Of a stretch of 52,413 bases of DNA, positions 44,330 to 52,413 are shown one piece after another. The position numbers and the translations under genes are program-made. Source of the stretch: DATHSY01 sp046729855 (GTDB taxonomy: Bacteria; Actinomycetota; UBA4738; HRBIN12); the NCBI GenBank assembly GCA_046729855.1, contig JBKPHM010000061.1, positions 1-52,413 on the forward strand, read 5' to 3'. Numbering within the stretch: position 1 is the first letter of the stretch; each line of letters starts with the position of its first letter. The notes beneath the pieces were generated by a model, which was given only the letters and a program-made list of their open reading frames with translations, ran no database searches and was not told where the DNA came from.

Positions 44330-45165
44330 GAGCCGCACGCGGGACGGCCCCTTCTCGGCACGACGTCGAACTCGCCCTCGAGGTCCGGGGCCTATCGGTC
44401 GAGCTCGACGGGCGGCCGATCGTCACGTCCGTCGACCTCGAGGTTCCGGCCGGCGGCTGGGTCTGCGTGATCGGACCCAACGGCGCCGGCAAGACGACGC
44501 TGGTCCATGCGGTCGCGGGACTGGTGCCGCACTCGGGCCAGGTCGTGCTGGACGGACGGTCGATCCGCGCGCTCGGGCGCCGAGAGCGCGCGCGCCGTAT
44601 CGCGCTGGTGCCGCAGCTCCCGGTGCTCCCCGACAGCGTAATGGTCGAGCAGTACGTCCTGCTCGGCCGGACCCCGCACCTCGGGCTGCTGGGTATCGAC
44701 GGACCGCGGGACCACGACGCCGTCGCCTCGGCGTTGGAGCGGCTCGACCTGTCGTGGGCGGCGGGACGCCGTCTCGAGACGCTCTCAGGGGGCGAGCTGC
44801 GACGTGTGGTGCTCGCGCGCGCTCTCGCCCAGGAGGCACCGCTGTTGGTGCTCGACGAGCCGACGACCGGGCTCGACCTCGGCCAGCAGCTGCGCGTGCT
44901 CGAGCTGGTGGATGAGCTCCGCAGGACGGAGGGCCTCACGGTGCTTTCGACGATGCACGACCTGACGCTCGCGGGCCGCTTCGCGCATGGGTTCGCGCTC
45001 CTCTCTGGGGGCCGGCTCGTCGCGCGCGGCGATCGTACCGACGTCCTAATCCCGCACGTGATCGCCGAGCACTACGGCGCCGCCGTCCGCGTGATCGACG
45101 ATGGTGACCTCGGGTGGGCCGTCCTCCCGCTCCCCGGCTCGGGCGCCCTGAGCGAGCCGTCCTGA
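44326..45165 (+). CDS. btuD: ABC importer ATP-binding protein (BtuD-like)
   Basis: The 279-residue ATPase has Walker A IGPNGAGKTTL, the Q-loop in ALVPQLPVLPD, signature LSGGELRRVVLARAL, Walker B LLVLDEPTTGLD and switch His in STMHDLTLAG. These are the sequence words of the FepC/BtuD family. The GTG start overlaps the btuC stop and GGGAGG precedes it. Its stop overlaps the cobU start by one base (TGATG). Confidence 0.94.
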   Translation: MRAARGTAPSRHDVELALEVRGLSVELDGRPIVTSVDLEVPAGGWVCVIGPNGAGKTTLVHAVAGLVPHSGQVVLDGRSIRALGRRERARRIALVPQLPVLPDSVMVEQYVLLGRTPHLGLLGIDGPRDHDAVASALERLDLSWAAGRRLETLSGGELRRVVLARALAQEAPLLVLDEPTTGLDLGQQLRVLELVDELRRTEGLTVLSTMHDLTLAGRFAHGFALLSGGRLVARGDRTDVLIPHVIAEHYGAAVRVIDDGDLGWAVLPLPGSGALSEPS

Positions 45166-45692
45166 TGGCGTTCACGCTGCTGCTCGGCGGGGCGCGGAGC
45201 GGGAAGTCGACGCTGGCCGTCGAGATCGCGTCGCGGCACGATGGTCCGGTCCTGTTCGTCGCGACGGCGGAGGCTGGCGACGACGAAATGGCGGCGCGGG
45301 TCCGTGACCATCGAGCGGCGCGGCCGCCGACCTGGGAGACCGTCGAACGCCCCACAGGGCTGCTCGACGCGATCGACGCGGTTCGCCACGACGTGTTCGT
45401 CGTCGTCGACTGCCTCACGCTCTGGGTCTCGAACGAGCTCGGCCTCGGACGATCCGTCACCGACGTGCAGCTGCAGGCGGAAGGGATCGCCGCCAGGCTC
45501 GCCGAGCGCACGGGTCCGTCGATCGTCGTGAGCAACGAGGTGGGGCTCGGCATCGTGCCAGTGAACGAGCTCGCGCGGACCTACCGCGACCTCCTCGGCC
45601 GCGTGAACGGCGCGTTCGCGGCGCGCGCCGAGCGCTCCTATCTCGTCGTGGCGGGGCTCGGCCTCCCCCTCGAGGCGGTGACGACCGCGTGA
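45165..45692 (+). CDS. cobU: Adenosylcobinamide kinase / adenosylcobinamide-phosphate guanylyltransferase
   Basis: The 175-residue enzyme phosphorylates adenosylcobinamide and attaches GMP. It has P-loop LLGGARSGKSTLA, a His in VRDHRAARPPTW corresponding to the guanylylated His region, VVVDCLTLWVSNEL, and VSNEVGLGIVPVNELARTYR. Length matches CobU/CobP. It is the first of three genes for the nucleotide loop and overlaps btuD and cobT, so salvage of imported cobinamide is coupled to uptake. Confidence 0.95.
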   Translation: MAFTLLLGGARSGKSTLAVEIASRHDGPVLFVATAEAGDDEMAARVRDHRAARPPTWETVERPTGLLDAIDAVRHDVFVVVDCLTLWVSNELGLGRSVTDVQLQAEGIAARLAERTGPSIVVSNEVGLGIVPVNELARTYRDLLGRVNGAFAARAERSYLVVAGLGLPLEAVTTA

Positions 45693-46801
45693 GGCGCGGC
45701 GCACGGCTCGAGCGCACGCTGGCGTCGATCCCGCCGTTCGACGACGGAGCGGCTGGGGTGGCCGGCGCGATGATGGACTCGAAGACGAAGCCGCCGGGGA
45801 GTCTCGGCCGCCTCGAGGAGCTGGCCTGCCGCGTCGCCGGCGCGCTCGGGGCGGTTCCGCCCGAGATCACCGCCGCGATCGTCGTCGCCGCGGCCGACCA
45901 CGGCGTGACGACTCGAGGCGTCAGCGCGTACCCGAGCGAGGTGACGCGGCAGATGCTGTCGAACTACGCCGAGGGCGGGGCGGCGGTCTGCGTCCTCGCG
46001 AGACGGGCGCGGGCGCGCCTGATCACGGTCGACTGCGGCGTCGTCGACGCTCCCCCAACGTCGAAGGTCCTGACCGCGGTCGTCGACGACGTTTGCGGGA
46101 CGCACGACCTCAGCGCCGGCCCGGCGATGCGGAGGCGGACGGCGGTCGGCTTGATCGAGCGGGGTATCGAGCTCGCCGACGAGCTCGCCGCCGACGGGGT
46201 ACACGTCGTCGCACTCGGCGAGATGGGGATCGGCAACACGACGGCCGCGAGCGCTGTCGTCGCCGCGCTCACAGAGGCGGCGCCGGCGTCGGTGTGCGGT
46301 CCGGGAACCGGGCTCGACACCGACGGGGTCGCGCGCAAGGTCGAGGCGGTCGAGCGCGGCCTGGCGGCCGCCGGCCTCCCGAGGCCTCGCGCGCACGCGA
46401 TCGAGGTCCTGGCGGCGGTGGGCGGGCTGGAGCTCGCGTTCCTCGTCGGCGTCACCTTGGGAGCGGTCGCCCGGCGCCGCGTCGTCCTGCTCGACGGCTT
46501 CGTCACCGGCGCCGCCGCGCTGCTCGCCACGCGACTCGCACCGTCGTCGGTCGAGCGGATGGTCGCCGCAAGCCGCTCGCCCGAGCCGGGACACCCGTTT
46601 GTGCTCGCCGACCTCGGGCTCGAGCCGTTGCTCGACCTCGGACTCCGCCTCGGCGAGGGGACCGGCGCCGCGCTCGCGCTTCCGCTCCTCGGGGCCGCGA
46701 TCGCGCTGCTGAACGAGATGGCCACGTTCGAGGCTGCCGGCGTCAGCGGACGCGCGCGCGGAGATGGCGCCGTGCTCGCACGCGCTCGCTCGGATGCATG
46801 A
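45689..46801 (+). CDS. cobT: Nicotinate-nucleotide:dimethylbenzimidazole phosphoribosyltransferase
   Basis: The 370-residue enzyme makes alpha-ribazole phosphate from nicotinate mononucleotide and a lower-ligand base. The family motifs are SKTKPPGSLGRLEELA near the N-terminus, VVAAADHGVTTRGVSAYP, GEMGIGNTTAASAV and the C-terminal NEMATFEAAGVS carrying the catalytic Glu. GTG 45689 overlaps the cobU stop (GTGA). The eight-base overlap with cobS shows continued coupling. Confidence 0.95.
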   Translation: MRRGARLERTLASIPPFDDGAAGVAGAMMDSKTKPPGSLGRLEELACRVAGALGAVPPEITAAIVVAAADHGVTTRGVSAYPSEVTRQMLSNYAEGGAAVCVLARRARARLITVDCGVVDAPPTSKVLTAVVDDVCGTHDLSAGPAMRRRTAVGLIERGIELADELAADGVHVVALGEMGIGNTTAASAVVAALTEAAPASVCGPGTGLDTDGVARKVEAVERGLAAAGLPRPRAHAIEVLAAVGGLELAFLVGVTLGAVARRRVVLLDGFVTGAAALLATRLAPSSVERMVAASRSPEPGHPFVLADLGLEPLLDLGLRLGEGTGAALALPLLGAAIALLNEMATFEAAGVSGRARGDGAVLARARSDA

Positions 46802-47537
46802 GCGCCGGCGCGCCGTCGCGGCGGCCTTGTCGTTTCTGACGGTCGTCCCGATCGGGCGTCGGCTCGACGTCGGCGAACACGACCTCCGCCGCGGAGCGGT
46901 GCTGTTCCCGGCGGTGGGGGCGGCCATCGGTCTGGTCGTGGCCGCGGTGACGTGGGGCGTCGATCGCGTCCTCCCGCCGCTCGCCGCGGGGGCGCTCGGC
47001 GTGGCCACCGGAGTCGTCGTCACGGCTGCCCTTCACCTGGATGGCCTCGCCGACGTCGCGGACGGGGTCGGCGCGTCGCTCGTCGGGCGCGACCCGGTCC
47101 CCGCGATGAGGGACGCACGCCTCGGGACGTTCGGTGTAGCAACCGTCGTGCTGGACCTCGTCCTCAAGGTGTCGCTCGTGTCGGCCCTCGCCGTGGACGG
47201 GTTCCCGTGGGCGATCCCGGCGGCGGCCGCCCTCGCACGGGCGGCTCCCGTCGCGCTCGCGTGGCGGCTGCCGTACGTCGGCACGGGAACCGGCGGATGG
47301 ACCGACCGCGTCCCGGGACGAATGGCGACCGTAGCCGTTGTCGTCGCGCTCGGCGTCGCGGTCCCTGCGCTGGGCCCGGCCCGCGCCGCGTTCGCCGCCG
47401 TCGCGGTCGGCCTAGTGATCGTAGTCGTGGGTCGGTGGTCGCTTCGGACCCTCGGCGGCGTCACGGGCGATGTCTTCGGCGCCGCCACGGAGCTCGGCGA
47501 GACCCTCGCGCTGGGCGCCGCGCTCGCAGTCCGCTGA
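46794..47537 (+). CDS. cobS: Cobalamin (5'-phosphate) synthase, membrane protein
   Basis: The 247-residue integral membrane enzyme joins adenosyl-GDP-cobinamide and alpha-ribazole (phosphate). It begins ALSFLTVVPIGRR and has the catalytic HLDGLADVADG motif followed by RDARLGTFGVATVVLDLVLK, as usual for CobS, and ends in GRWSLRTLGGVTGDVFGAA. ATG 46794 overlaps the cobT stop by eight bases. No cobC or cobD is present in the window. Confidence 0.94.
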   Translation: MHERRRAVAAALSFLTVVPIGRRLDVGEHDLRRGAVLFPAVGAAIGLVVAAVTWGVDRVLPPLAAGALGVATGVVVTAALHLDGLADVADGVGASLVGRDPVPAMRDARLGTFGVATVVLDLVLKVSLVSALAVDGFPWAIPAAAALARAAPVALAWRLPYVGTGTGGWTDRVPGRMATVAVVVALGVAVPALGPARAAFAAVAVGLVIVVVGRWSLRTLGGVTGDVFGAATELGETLALGAALAVR

Positions 47538-47641
47538 CACAGCAAGCGACGAGCCCGGTCCGCTGTCGAAATGGCCGCTCCCCGTTCGTCGTCACGGTGA
47601 CGGACCGAGACGGCCCAACGGGCCGGGAAGGGAGGGGGACG

Positions 47642-47962
47642 ATGTCGGACTTCGTGTTCCTCTATACGGGCGGTGGCTCGCCTGGGACAGAGGAGGAGAA
47701 CGCGCGGGTCATGAAGGCGTGGAGCGACTGGTTCGCGCAGATCGGGCCCGCGCTCAAGGACGGGGGCAACCCGTTCGGACCCGTGGTGAAGACGCTCGAA
47801 GACAACGGGACGATCCGCGACGGGGCCCCCGGACCCCAGCACTCCGGCTACACGATCGTCCACGCCGACTCGCTCGAGACGGCAACCGCGATCGCGAAGG
47901 CCTCGCCCGTCCTCGAGAGCGGCGGCAGCGTCACCGTCTACGAGACGGTCGACGCGATGTGA
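47642..47962 (+). CDS. YCII/DGPF-type small protein
   Basis: The 106-residue protein resembles YCII-related (DGPFAET) proteins: DFVFLYTGGGSPGTEEENAR at the start, WSDWFAQIGPALKDGGNPFG and a final VHADSLETATAIAKASPVLE. The family is often linked to sigma factors or small-molecule metabolism, but its activity is not established. GGAGG precedes ATG 47642. A strong hairpin lies 22 bases after the stop. No sigma gene is adjacent. Confidence 0.8.
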   Translation: MSDFVFLYTGGGSPGTEEENARVMKAWSDWFAQIGPALKDGGNPFGPVVKTLEDNGTIRDGAPGPQHSGYTIVHADSLETATAIAKASPVLESGGSVTVYETVDAM

Positions 47963-47983
47963 CGCACCTTCGCGGTAAGGATC

Positions 47984-48016
47984 GCCCGGCGCGGGGTCAA
48001 GCATCCCGCGCCGGGC
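47984..48016 (+). terminator. Perfect 12-bp hairpin, probable terminator
   Basis: GCCCGGCGCGGG (47984-47995) pairs perfectly with CCCGCGCCGGGC (48005-48016) around a nine-base loop, 22 bases after the YCII-type gene. There is no T-tract, as is common for actinobacterial terminators. It probably isolates the MEDS gene that follows. Confidence 0.65.
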
Positions 48017-48149
48017 CGCGAGGACGCCCGACGGAGCCGGGTCCACCGGTGATTGGATGTTCGGAACGCGGGGTAAACGGGGATTCCTGGTTGGATCTGC
48101 GCACGCCCGGCGCCACGACCGGTTCTGGTGCATGCGCCCGCGAGGCACC

Positions 48150-49089
48150 ATGGGTGGTGGGTCGGAGTCAGTGTTCAAGCACGAGGCCCTCTTCTACGCG
48201 GGCCTCGATGCCCTTGCCGTCCGAACCGTCCCGTTCGTCCGAGAGGGCGTTGCAGCCGGCGAGCGCGTCCTCGTCGTCGTGAGCGGCCCCAAGATCGGGC
48301 TTCTCCGACGCGCTCTCGGGCCCGACGCCGAACGTGTGCGGTTCGCCGACATGCAGACGGTCGGGAGAAACCCCGCCAGGATCATCCCCATGTGGGCGGA
48401 CTTCGTGCAGGCGGCCGACGGCGACGGCCGTTCGGTCCGGGGGGGGAGAGCCGATCTGGGAAACGCGCAGCGCCGACGAGCTGGTCGAATGCGAACGCCA
48501 CGAGGCGCTGCTGAACCTGGCGTTCGCCGACGGTCCCGGGTGGCGGCTCGCGTGCCCATACGACACCACGACGCTGCCGGAGGCCGTGCTCGAGGAGGCC
48601 AGACGAAACCACCCCCTACGTCTGGACGGGCGGGGCGAGGAGGTCAGCGACTTGTACCGCGACCTTGCGGCGATCTCCGCGCCGTTCTCCCGCCCGCTCC
48701 CGCGGCCGGCCATCCCGATCGAGACCATGCCGATCGTGGCGACGACGCTCTCCGACGCCCGCCAGTTCGTCGCGCAGCACGCGGTGCGGTGGGGTCTCGC
48801 CAGCGACCGCGTAGAGGACCTGGTGCTCGCCGTCAGCGAGGTCGCGAGCAATACCGTTCGCCATGCCGGAGGCCGGGGCGTTCTTTTGATGTGGCGGAAC
48901 AGCGGGTCGGTGATCTGCGAGGTCGTCGATGACGGGACGATCGTCGATCCACTCGTCGGGCGCCGCAACCCACACCTCAACGGCGAGGGCGGCTTCGGTC
49001 TGTGGCTCGCGAACCAGGTCTGTGACCTGGTTCAGGTCCGCACGTTCCCGGCGGGCTCAGTCGTGCGCCTGCACGTCGCCCTGTCGTGA
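48150..49089 (+). pseudogene. MEDS-domain / HATPase (anti-sigma-like) protein, frameshifted at a G8 tract
   Basis: The 5' frame encodes a MEDS sensory domain (FKHEALFYAGLDALAVRTVP, VVVSGPKIGLLRRAL, RIIPMWADFV). At a run of eight G (48439-48446) the homology jumps one frame and continues as GEPIWETRSADELVECERHE, ALLNLAFADGPGWRLACPYD and then an RsbW-like HATPase domain (LAVSEVASNTVRHAGGRG, EVVDDGTIVD, GGFGLWLANQVCDLV). Changing the tract by one or two G restores one protein of about 312 residues. MEDS-HATPase proteins act as anti-sigma or kinase-like regulators in actinobacteria. It may be a sequencing error, a true pseudogene or a switchable tract. GTG/ATG choices at 48132 and 48150 are both possible. 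Confidence 0.75.
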
Positions 49090-49107
49090 CGCCGGACGGC
49101 CGCGGCG

Positions 49108-49896
49108 TCACATGTACCTCGTGACCGACCCTCGCCGGAGAAGGTCCATGAACATCGCGCGGGCGAACAGGAACGCCGCACCGAGATAGGCCACCGCGAG
49201 CGCCGCGGCGAAGCCGAGGCTTCCCCACGCCGCCGCGTCGCCCGCGATCGTCGCGCGCAGCGACTCGAAGACGTGCGCCGGAGGCACGAACGTGGCGATC
49301 GCCTGCGCCCATCCGGGGAGTGACCTCACGGGGTAGAACACCGCCGAGAACGGGACGACCAGGCCGGCGAGCGCCCACGTCAGCTCGTCGGCGGCGTAGC
49401 CGAGCCGCAGGACGCACCCGATCACGACCAGCGCGAGCGAGATCCCGTAGATGATCAGCACCGCCGCGTACACGCCCAGGATCGGGCCGATCGTCAGCAC
49501 ACCGAAATGGAACAGGCCCAAAGCGAGGACCGCCATCACGGTCCACGTCCACGCAACCTTCGTCAGGCCCCACGCGACGGCGCCGGCGAGGTACTCGGTC
49601 GGCGTTACCGGCGACGCGAACATCGAGATCAGGTTCCGCGAGTGCGCTTCCTCCAGCAGGCACAGGGCGACGGCGTTCTTCGAACGGAAGACCAGGTCCC
49701 ACAGGATCACGGCGCCCAGGAAGAAGCTCACCGGGACCGGCAGCTTGGCACCGGCGCCGAGCAGGAACGTCGTGATCAGCCCCCACAGCACGAGGTCGAC
49801 CACCGGCCAGAACCCGAGCTCGATCAGCCGGGTCGGCGAGTGGATCGTGACGTACCAGTGCCGGCGGATCACGGCCTGGATCCGTGTCGGGCTCAT
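49108..49896 (-). CDS. ABC-2 type exporter permease
   Basis: The 262-residue permease has about six helices in the ABC-2 layout (RRHWYVTIHSPTRLIELGFW at the start, VVPFSAVFYPVRSLPGWAQ, a typical coupling/periplasmic loop, before the last helices). It overlaps the ATPase gene by four bases (ATGA), so the two form one exporter. The substrate is unknown; such pairs export drugs, lipids or polysaccharides. The convergent MEDS gene ends 18 bases away. Confidence 0.88.
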   Translation of the reverse strand: MSPTRIQAVIRRHWYVTIHSPTRLIELGFWPVVDLVLWGLITTFLLGAGAKLPVPVSFFLGAVILWDLVFRSKNAVALCLLEEAHSRNLISMFASPVTPTEYLAGAVAWGLTKVAWTWTVMAVLALGLFHFGVLTIGPILGVYAAVLIIYGISLALVVIGCVLRLGYAADELTWALAGLVVPFSAVFYPVRSLPGWAQAIATFVPPAHVFESLRATIAGDAAAWGSLGFAAALAVAYLGAAFLFARAMFMDLLRRGSVTRYM

Positions 49897-50615
49897 CGTC
49901 GTGCCTCCTCGGCGATCGAGAGGAACGTCCCTTCGAGGTCCTCGCGGTCGTACCTGGCGGCGATCTCCGTCGGCGAGCCGTCGGCCACCGCGCGCCCACG
50001 CGCGAGGAACACGACGCGCCGGCACAGCCGCTCGACCTCGGTCATGTTGTGCGAGGTCAGCAGGATCGTGAACTCCTCACGCGCCTGCTCCTCCACCAGG
50101 ATCGAACGGACGGCCGCGCCGACCTCCGGGTCGAGCGACGCCGTCGGCTCGTCGAGCACCAACAGCCGCGGCCGGTTCAACAGGGCCTTGGCGAGACCGA
50201 CGAGCGTCCGCTGGCCGCTCGACAGATCCGTCGTCCGCCGGTCGTAGAGGTCGCCGATCCCGAGCAGCTCGAGCGTCTCGCTGGCGCGACTCTTGGGCAC
50301 GCCGTAGATCCCCGCAAAGACCCACAGGTAGTGCTTGACCCTGACGTCGCCCGGCGGCGACACGTAGCTGGCCGTGAAGTTCGTTCGGTGCAGCGCGAGC
50401 GACCGCTCGTGGGGCAGCGGATGCCCGAGGATGCGCACGCTTCCGGCGTCGGGCTCGGTCATGCCGAGCAGCATCATCAGCGTCGTCGTCTTGCCGGCGC
50501 CGTTCGGGCCGAGCAGCGCGACGATCTCGCCCTCGTCGACCAGCAGATCGAGGTCCTGGACCGCCGGAACGCCGCGGAACGACTTGCTCAGGCCTCGTGC
50601 TTCGATCGCGTACAC
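49893..50615 (-). CDS. ABC exporter ATP-binding protein
   Basis: The 240-residue ATPase has Walker A LLGPNGAGKTTTL, signature TDLSSGQRTLVGLAKAL (SSGQ form), Walker B LLVLDEPTASLD and switch His in LTSHNMTEVERL. The wording matches the DrrA/NodI-like exporters. GTG 50615 has AGAGGTGAGG directly before it. It pairs with the overlapping permease gene. A palindrome at 50661-50676 lies in the promoter region. Confidence 0.92.
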   Translation of the reverse strand: MYAIEARGLSKSFRGVPAVQDLDLLVDEGEIVALLGPNGAGKTTTLMMLLGMTEPDAGSVRILGHPLPHERSLALHRTNFTASYVSPPGDVRVKHYLWVFAGIYGVPKSRASETLELLGIGDLYDRRTTDLSSGQRTLVGLAKALLNRPRLLVLDEPTASLDPEVGAAVRSILVEEQAREEFTILLTSHNMTEVERLCRRVVFLARGRAVADGSPTEIAARYDREDLEGTFLSIAEEARR

Positions 50616-50660
50616 GCCTCACCTCTGGGTCGCTCGAGGAACGCCCTTACGAGCGTTCGG

Positions 50661-50676
50661 CCGGTCAGGTGACCGG
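50661..50676. promoter_or_regulatory. Palindrome CCGGTCA-GG-TGACCGG upstream of the ABC exporter
   Basis: Two perfect 7-base arms flank two bases, 46 bases before the ATPase start. A second inverted repeat, GAACGC (50639-50644) and GCGTTC (50653-50658), lies between. This is a typical operator position, for example for a TetR-like repressor, but no regulator gene is next to it. Confidence 0.4.
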
Positions 50677-50774
50677 CATCGCGGGGGGCCTCGGGCGAGG
50701 CCACGTCTCCGCGAACGGACTCAGAGGCGTTCTCTCACGGATGCGATGCTACCTCATGCGTTGGGCGCGAGGAA

Positions 50775-50796
50775 CCCCCGAACCAAGAGTCGGGGG
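50775..50796 (+). other. Hairpin before the GNAT gene
   Basis: CCCCCGA (50775-50781) pairs with TCGGGGG (50790-50796) around an eight-base loop, followed by CGGCTTTC. It could be a terminator or a leader structure of the gene at 50857. The 241-base gap 50616-50856 otherwise holds only the palindromes noted above. Confidence 0.35.
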
Positions 50797-50856
50797 CGGC
50801 TTTCGGGCGCGTTGGCGAGGGTGACGGGCGATGGATCGAAAGACGGGCGGCAGGTC

Positions 50857-51645
50857 GTGACGGACAAGGCGCACCTGCTCGCGTTCGCGGAAGACCCAGA
50901 CCTCTCGCTCGTGCTCGGGCCCGACGAGGAACGGATCGTCACTGATCGGTTCGTCATCACGTTCTCGCCGGGCGAGCACTACTGGTCGACCAGCGTCGCG
51001 CGTGTCCGGTTCGGCGGAACCGACGTACCCGACGGCGTGGAGGAGATCCGAGACGCCATCCGGGGACGGGCTCGGCGCGCCGCGGCATGGACGGTCGGTC
51101 CCTCGGCGACGCCGAGCGATCTCCTGCGTCATCTCCTCCGGCTAGGCCTGCGGGCCGAGTCCGATGAGGGATCCGTCATCCTCGTGCTGACCGATCCACC
51201 CGACACGCGTCCGTCGACGCTCGAGGTCCGCCGGGTCTTGACGTTCGAAGAACACATGGCGGCGATCGAGGTCGCCATCGAGGGGTTCGGTTTCCCGGAA
51301 GACGACGCCGTCGATGAACGCCGACGCGCCCGAGAGACGTTCGACGTCGAACGTGAAGCGGGGAACGTCATCAGGGCGGTCGCGTTCGACGACGACCGGC
51401 CCGTCGCAACGGGGTACGCCTGCATCTCCCCGTTCGGGATGTATTTCGGAGGCGCGGCGACGACCCCGTCGGACCGCGGACGCGGCGGCATGAGCTGCGT
51501 CGTGGAGACTCTCTGGGCAGAGGCGGTCCGCCGCGGGACGCCGGCTCTCGTGACGTTCGCCGGCGCCATGTCGCGCTCCCCGCTGCAGCGGCTCGGATTC
51601 CGGCCGGTCGGGCGGGTCGACCATCTGGTCGACCGGTTCGAGTGA
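50857..51645 (+). CDS. GNAT-family N-acetyltransferase (two-domain)
   Basis: The 262-residue protein has an N-terminal half without a clear family match (about 1-125; FSPGEHYWSTSVARVRFGG) and a C-terminal GNAT domain: RVLTFEEHMAAIEVAIEGFG, RAVAFDDDRPVATGYACI and TPSDRGRGGMSCVVETLWAE with the acetyl-CoA loop, ending in SPLQRLGFRPVGRV. The N-terminal half may be a decayed second GNAT repeat. GTG 50857 is chosen; GTG 50821 would add 12 residues. The substrate is unknown. Confidence 0.8.
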   Translation: MTDKAHLLAFAEDPDLSLVLGPDEERIVTDRFVITFSPGEHYWSTSVARVRFGGTDVPDGVEEIRDAIRGRARRAAAWTVGPSATPSDLLRHLLRLGLRAESDEGSVILVLTDPPDTRPSTLEVRRVLTFEEHMAAIEVAIEGFGFPEDDAVDERRRARETFDVEREAGNVIRAVAFDDDRPVATGYACISPFGMYFGGAATTPSDRGRGGMSCVVETLWAEAVRRGTPALVTFAGAMSRSPLQRLGFRPVGRVDHLVDRFE

Positions 51646-51663
51646 CGTTCGCAGGCGCCGTTC

Positions 51664-52320
51664 CTACAGGACGGTGACGAGGCCCGCGATCAGCAGTCCG
51701 GCGCCGATGGGGGCGACGGCCTCACTCCCGCGGCGGGCGGTCTTCTCGTAAACCATGACGGCGGTGAGCGCGGCCATCCACCACAGGTTCGCGACGCCGG
51801 CGGCGAAGCCGACGAGCATCAGCGCCCAGCAGCACCCGAGGCAGAACACCCCGTGGGAGACGCCGAGGTTGAACGCCGCTCGCGATCCGCGCGCGTAGTG
51901 CGACATCAGGAACGGGCCGGGATGCCGGCACTCGCGCAGGCACCGGTCCTTGAGATCCGAGAACTGGAACGCCCCGGCGAGGATCAGCACCGAACCGGCG
52001 ATGACCTGCGGATGCGCCTCGAGCCACGGGACCTGCTCCACGCTTCGATGAACGAAGACATCGAGCGCGAACGCGGCGATGCCGAACGCGGTCCACACCG
52101 ACGCGTAACCGGCGAGCAGCGCACCGACGGCGCGCTGTGGCTGGTCCTGCTTCACGGCGATCGTGCCAAAGAGCCGGACCAGCGGCAGGCTCGACGGCAG
52201 CATCATCGCGACGATCATCGCCTGCCACGCGAGGACGAACATGCCGACCGCCGCCGGCAGTGGTACCCCTCCCTCGATCAGCGCATCGTGGTGGAGGAGG
52301 CCTGACGCGCCGGTGAGGTC
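51664..52320 (-). CDS. DUF2182 membrane protein, 5' end unresolved
   Basis: The frame encodes a polytopic membrane protein of the DUF2182 (predicted metal-binding) family: LAWQAMIVAMMLPSSLPLVR, HPQVIAGSVLILAGAFQFSD, LKDRCLRECRHPGPFL, HGVFCLGCCWALMLVG. The conserved upstream words HHDALIEGG and PLPAAVGMF continue in frame beyond ATG 52242 to about 52320, so the true start lies further upstream and is lost in the degraded contig end. Cys and His residues may bind metal. Function unknown; family members sit with copper or heme genes. Confidence 0.8.
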   Translation of the reverse strand, partial: DLTGASGLLHHDALIEGGVPLPAAVGMFVLAWQAMIVAMMLPSSLPLVRLFGTIAVKQDQPQRAVGALLAGYASVWTAFGIAAFALDVFVHRSVEQVPWLEAHPQVIAGSVLILAGAFQFSDLKDRCLRECRHPGPFLMSHYARGSRAAFNLGVSHGVFCLGCCWALMLVGFAAGVANLWWMAALTAVMVYEKTARRGSEAVAPIGAGLLIAGLVTVL

Positions 52321-52413
52321 CGCGGGGGGGGCGGGGGGCCAAGCTGCCCCCCTCGCCGCCGCCCGTTACATAGGGGGCCCCCCCCCACCCACCCGCCCGG
52401 CCCGGCCCCCCCC
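52321..52413. other. Low-complexity contig end
   Basis: The last 93 bases are mostly G/C runs (for example eight G, nine C and ten C stretches) with no codon pattern. They follow the point where DUF2182 homology stops. This looks like poor sequence at the end of an assembly, not a genomic feature. Confidence 0.6.

Noticed and set aside
52321..52413. G/C-rich tract at the right edge as a regulatory or structural element
   Set aside because: Irregular homopolymer runs starting where protein homology is lost indicate poor contig-end sequence.
1..52413. CRISPR arrays, insertion sequences, integrases, rRNA or phage genes
   Set aside because: No regularly spaced direct repeats, transposase or integrase motifs, rRNA-like stretches or terminal inverted repeats were seen in reading both strands.

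Overview
The window is a 52.4 kb stretch of a very GC-rich bacterial chromosome that looks like a deep-branching member of the Actinomycetota. The reasons are gene order and family content. There is a topA / MFS-thymidylate-kinase fusion / holB block, and an APC permease with a paired TrkA (CeoB/CeoC-like) and an OB-fold gene arranged much as in mycobacteria. There are an SftH/MrfA-type helicase, MEDS-type anti-sigma-like proteins, many GTG starts with 4-base GTGA overlaps, and several -10 boxes (TANNNT) placed 6-7 bases before a start codon, as in leaderless actinobacterial transcripts. Genes are tightly packed: no gap exceeds about 250 bases, and I saw no tRNA, rRNA, CRISPR array, insertion sequence or phage gene. 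The last ~90 bases are G/C homopolymer runs that look like a poor contig end.

Region 1 (1-11.2 kb) is a signalling island after a universal-stress-protein tail and an AarF/UbiB-type kinase. It holds three paralogous multi-pass membrane histidine kinases (HisKA_3 type), a NarL-type regulator, a stand-alone receiver, a second stress protein, and a three-part REC / LuxR-like HTH / class III nucleotide cyclase. Region 2 (11.2-20.2 kb) is housekeeping (holB, MFS-tmk fusion, topA) followed by DedA, a tryptophanase-like lyase, a GNAT and an HD hydrolase. Region 3 (20.2-29.2 kb) reads as a potassium module: two KimA/KUP-like APC permeases, a small membrane protein, a shortened KdpD-like kinase with a KdpE-like regulator, two TrkA proteins and an OB-fold protein. 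A helically phased TAA(G/A) repeat array lies in the divergent promoter region. Region 4 (29.2-36.2 kb) carries ion and envelope functions: a K+-independent-type H+-pyrophosphatase, NhaA, an anchored protein of unknown function, an LCP-family protein, and a CaCA-type cation exchanger whose leader is a recognisable yybP-ykoY (manganese) riboswitch.

Region 5 (36.2-42.1 kb) has the helicase, a TIGR00725-type protein, a structured intergenic stretch, a small TM/coiled-coil protein, an oligosaccharide flippase-like protein, a carboxymuconolactone decarboxylase-like protein and a lipoprotein. Region 6 (42.1-47.5 kb) is a corrinoid uptake and nucleotide-loop assembly operon, btuF-btuC-btuD-cobU-cobT-cobS, under a cobalamin riboswitch whose likely expression platform can be read from the sequence. 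Region 7 (47.6 kb to the end) contains a YCII-like protein, a strong hairpin, a MEDS/HATPase gene broken at a G8 tract, an ABC-2 exporter pair, a GNAT and a truncated DUF2182 membrane protein.

The most interesting points are the two-component-controlled cyclase with a guanylate-cyclase-like Glu at the base-selecting position, the Mn riboswitch on a CaCA exchanger, the potassium module with its phased repeats, and an array of CACCCT half-sites before the kinase operon.
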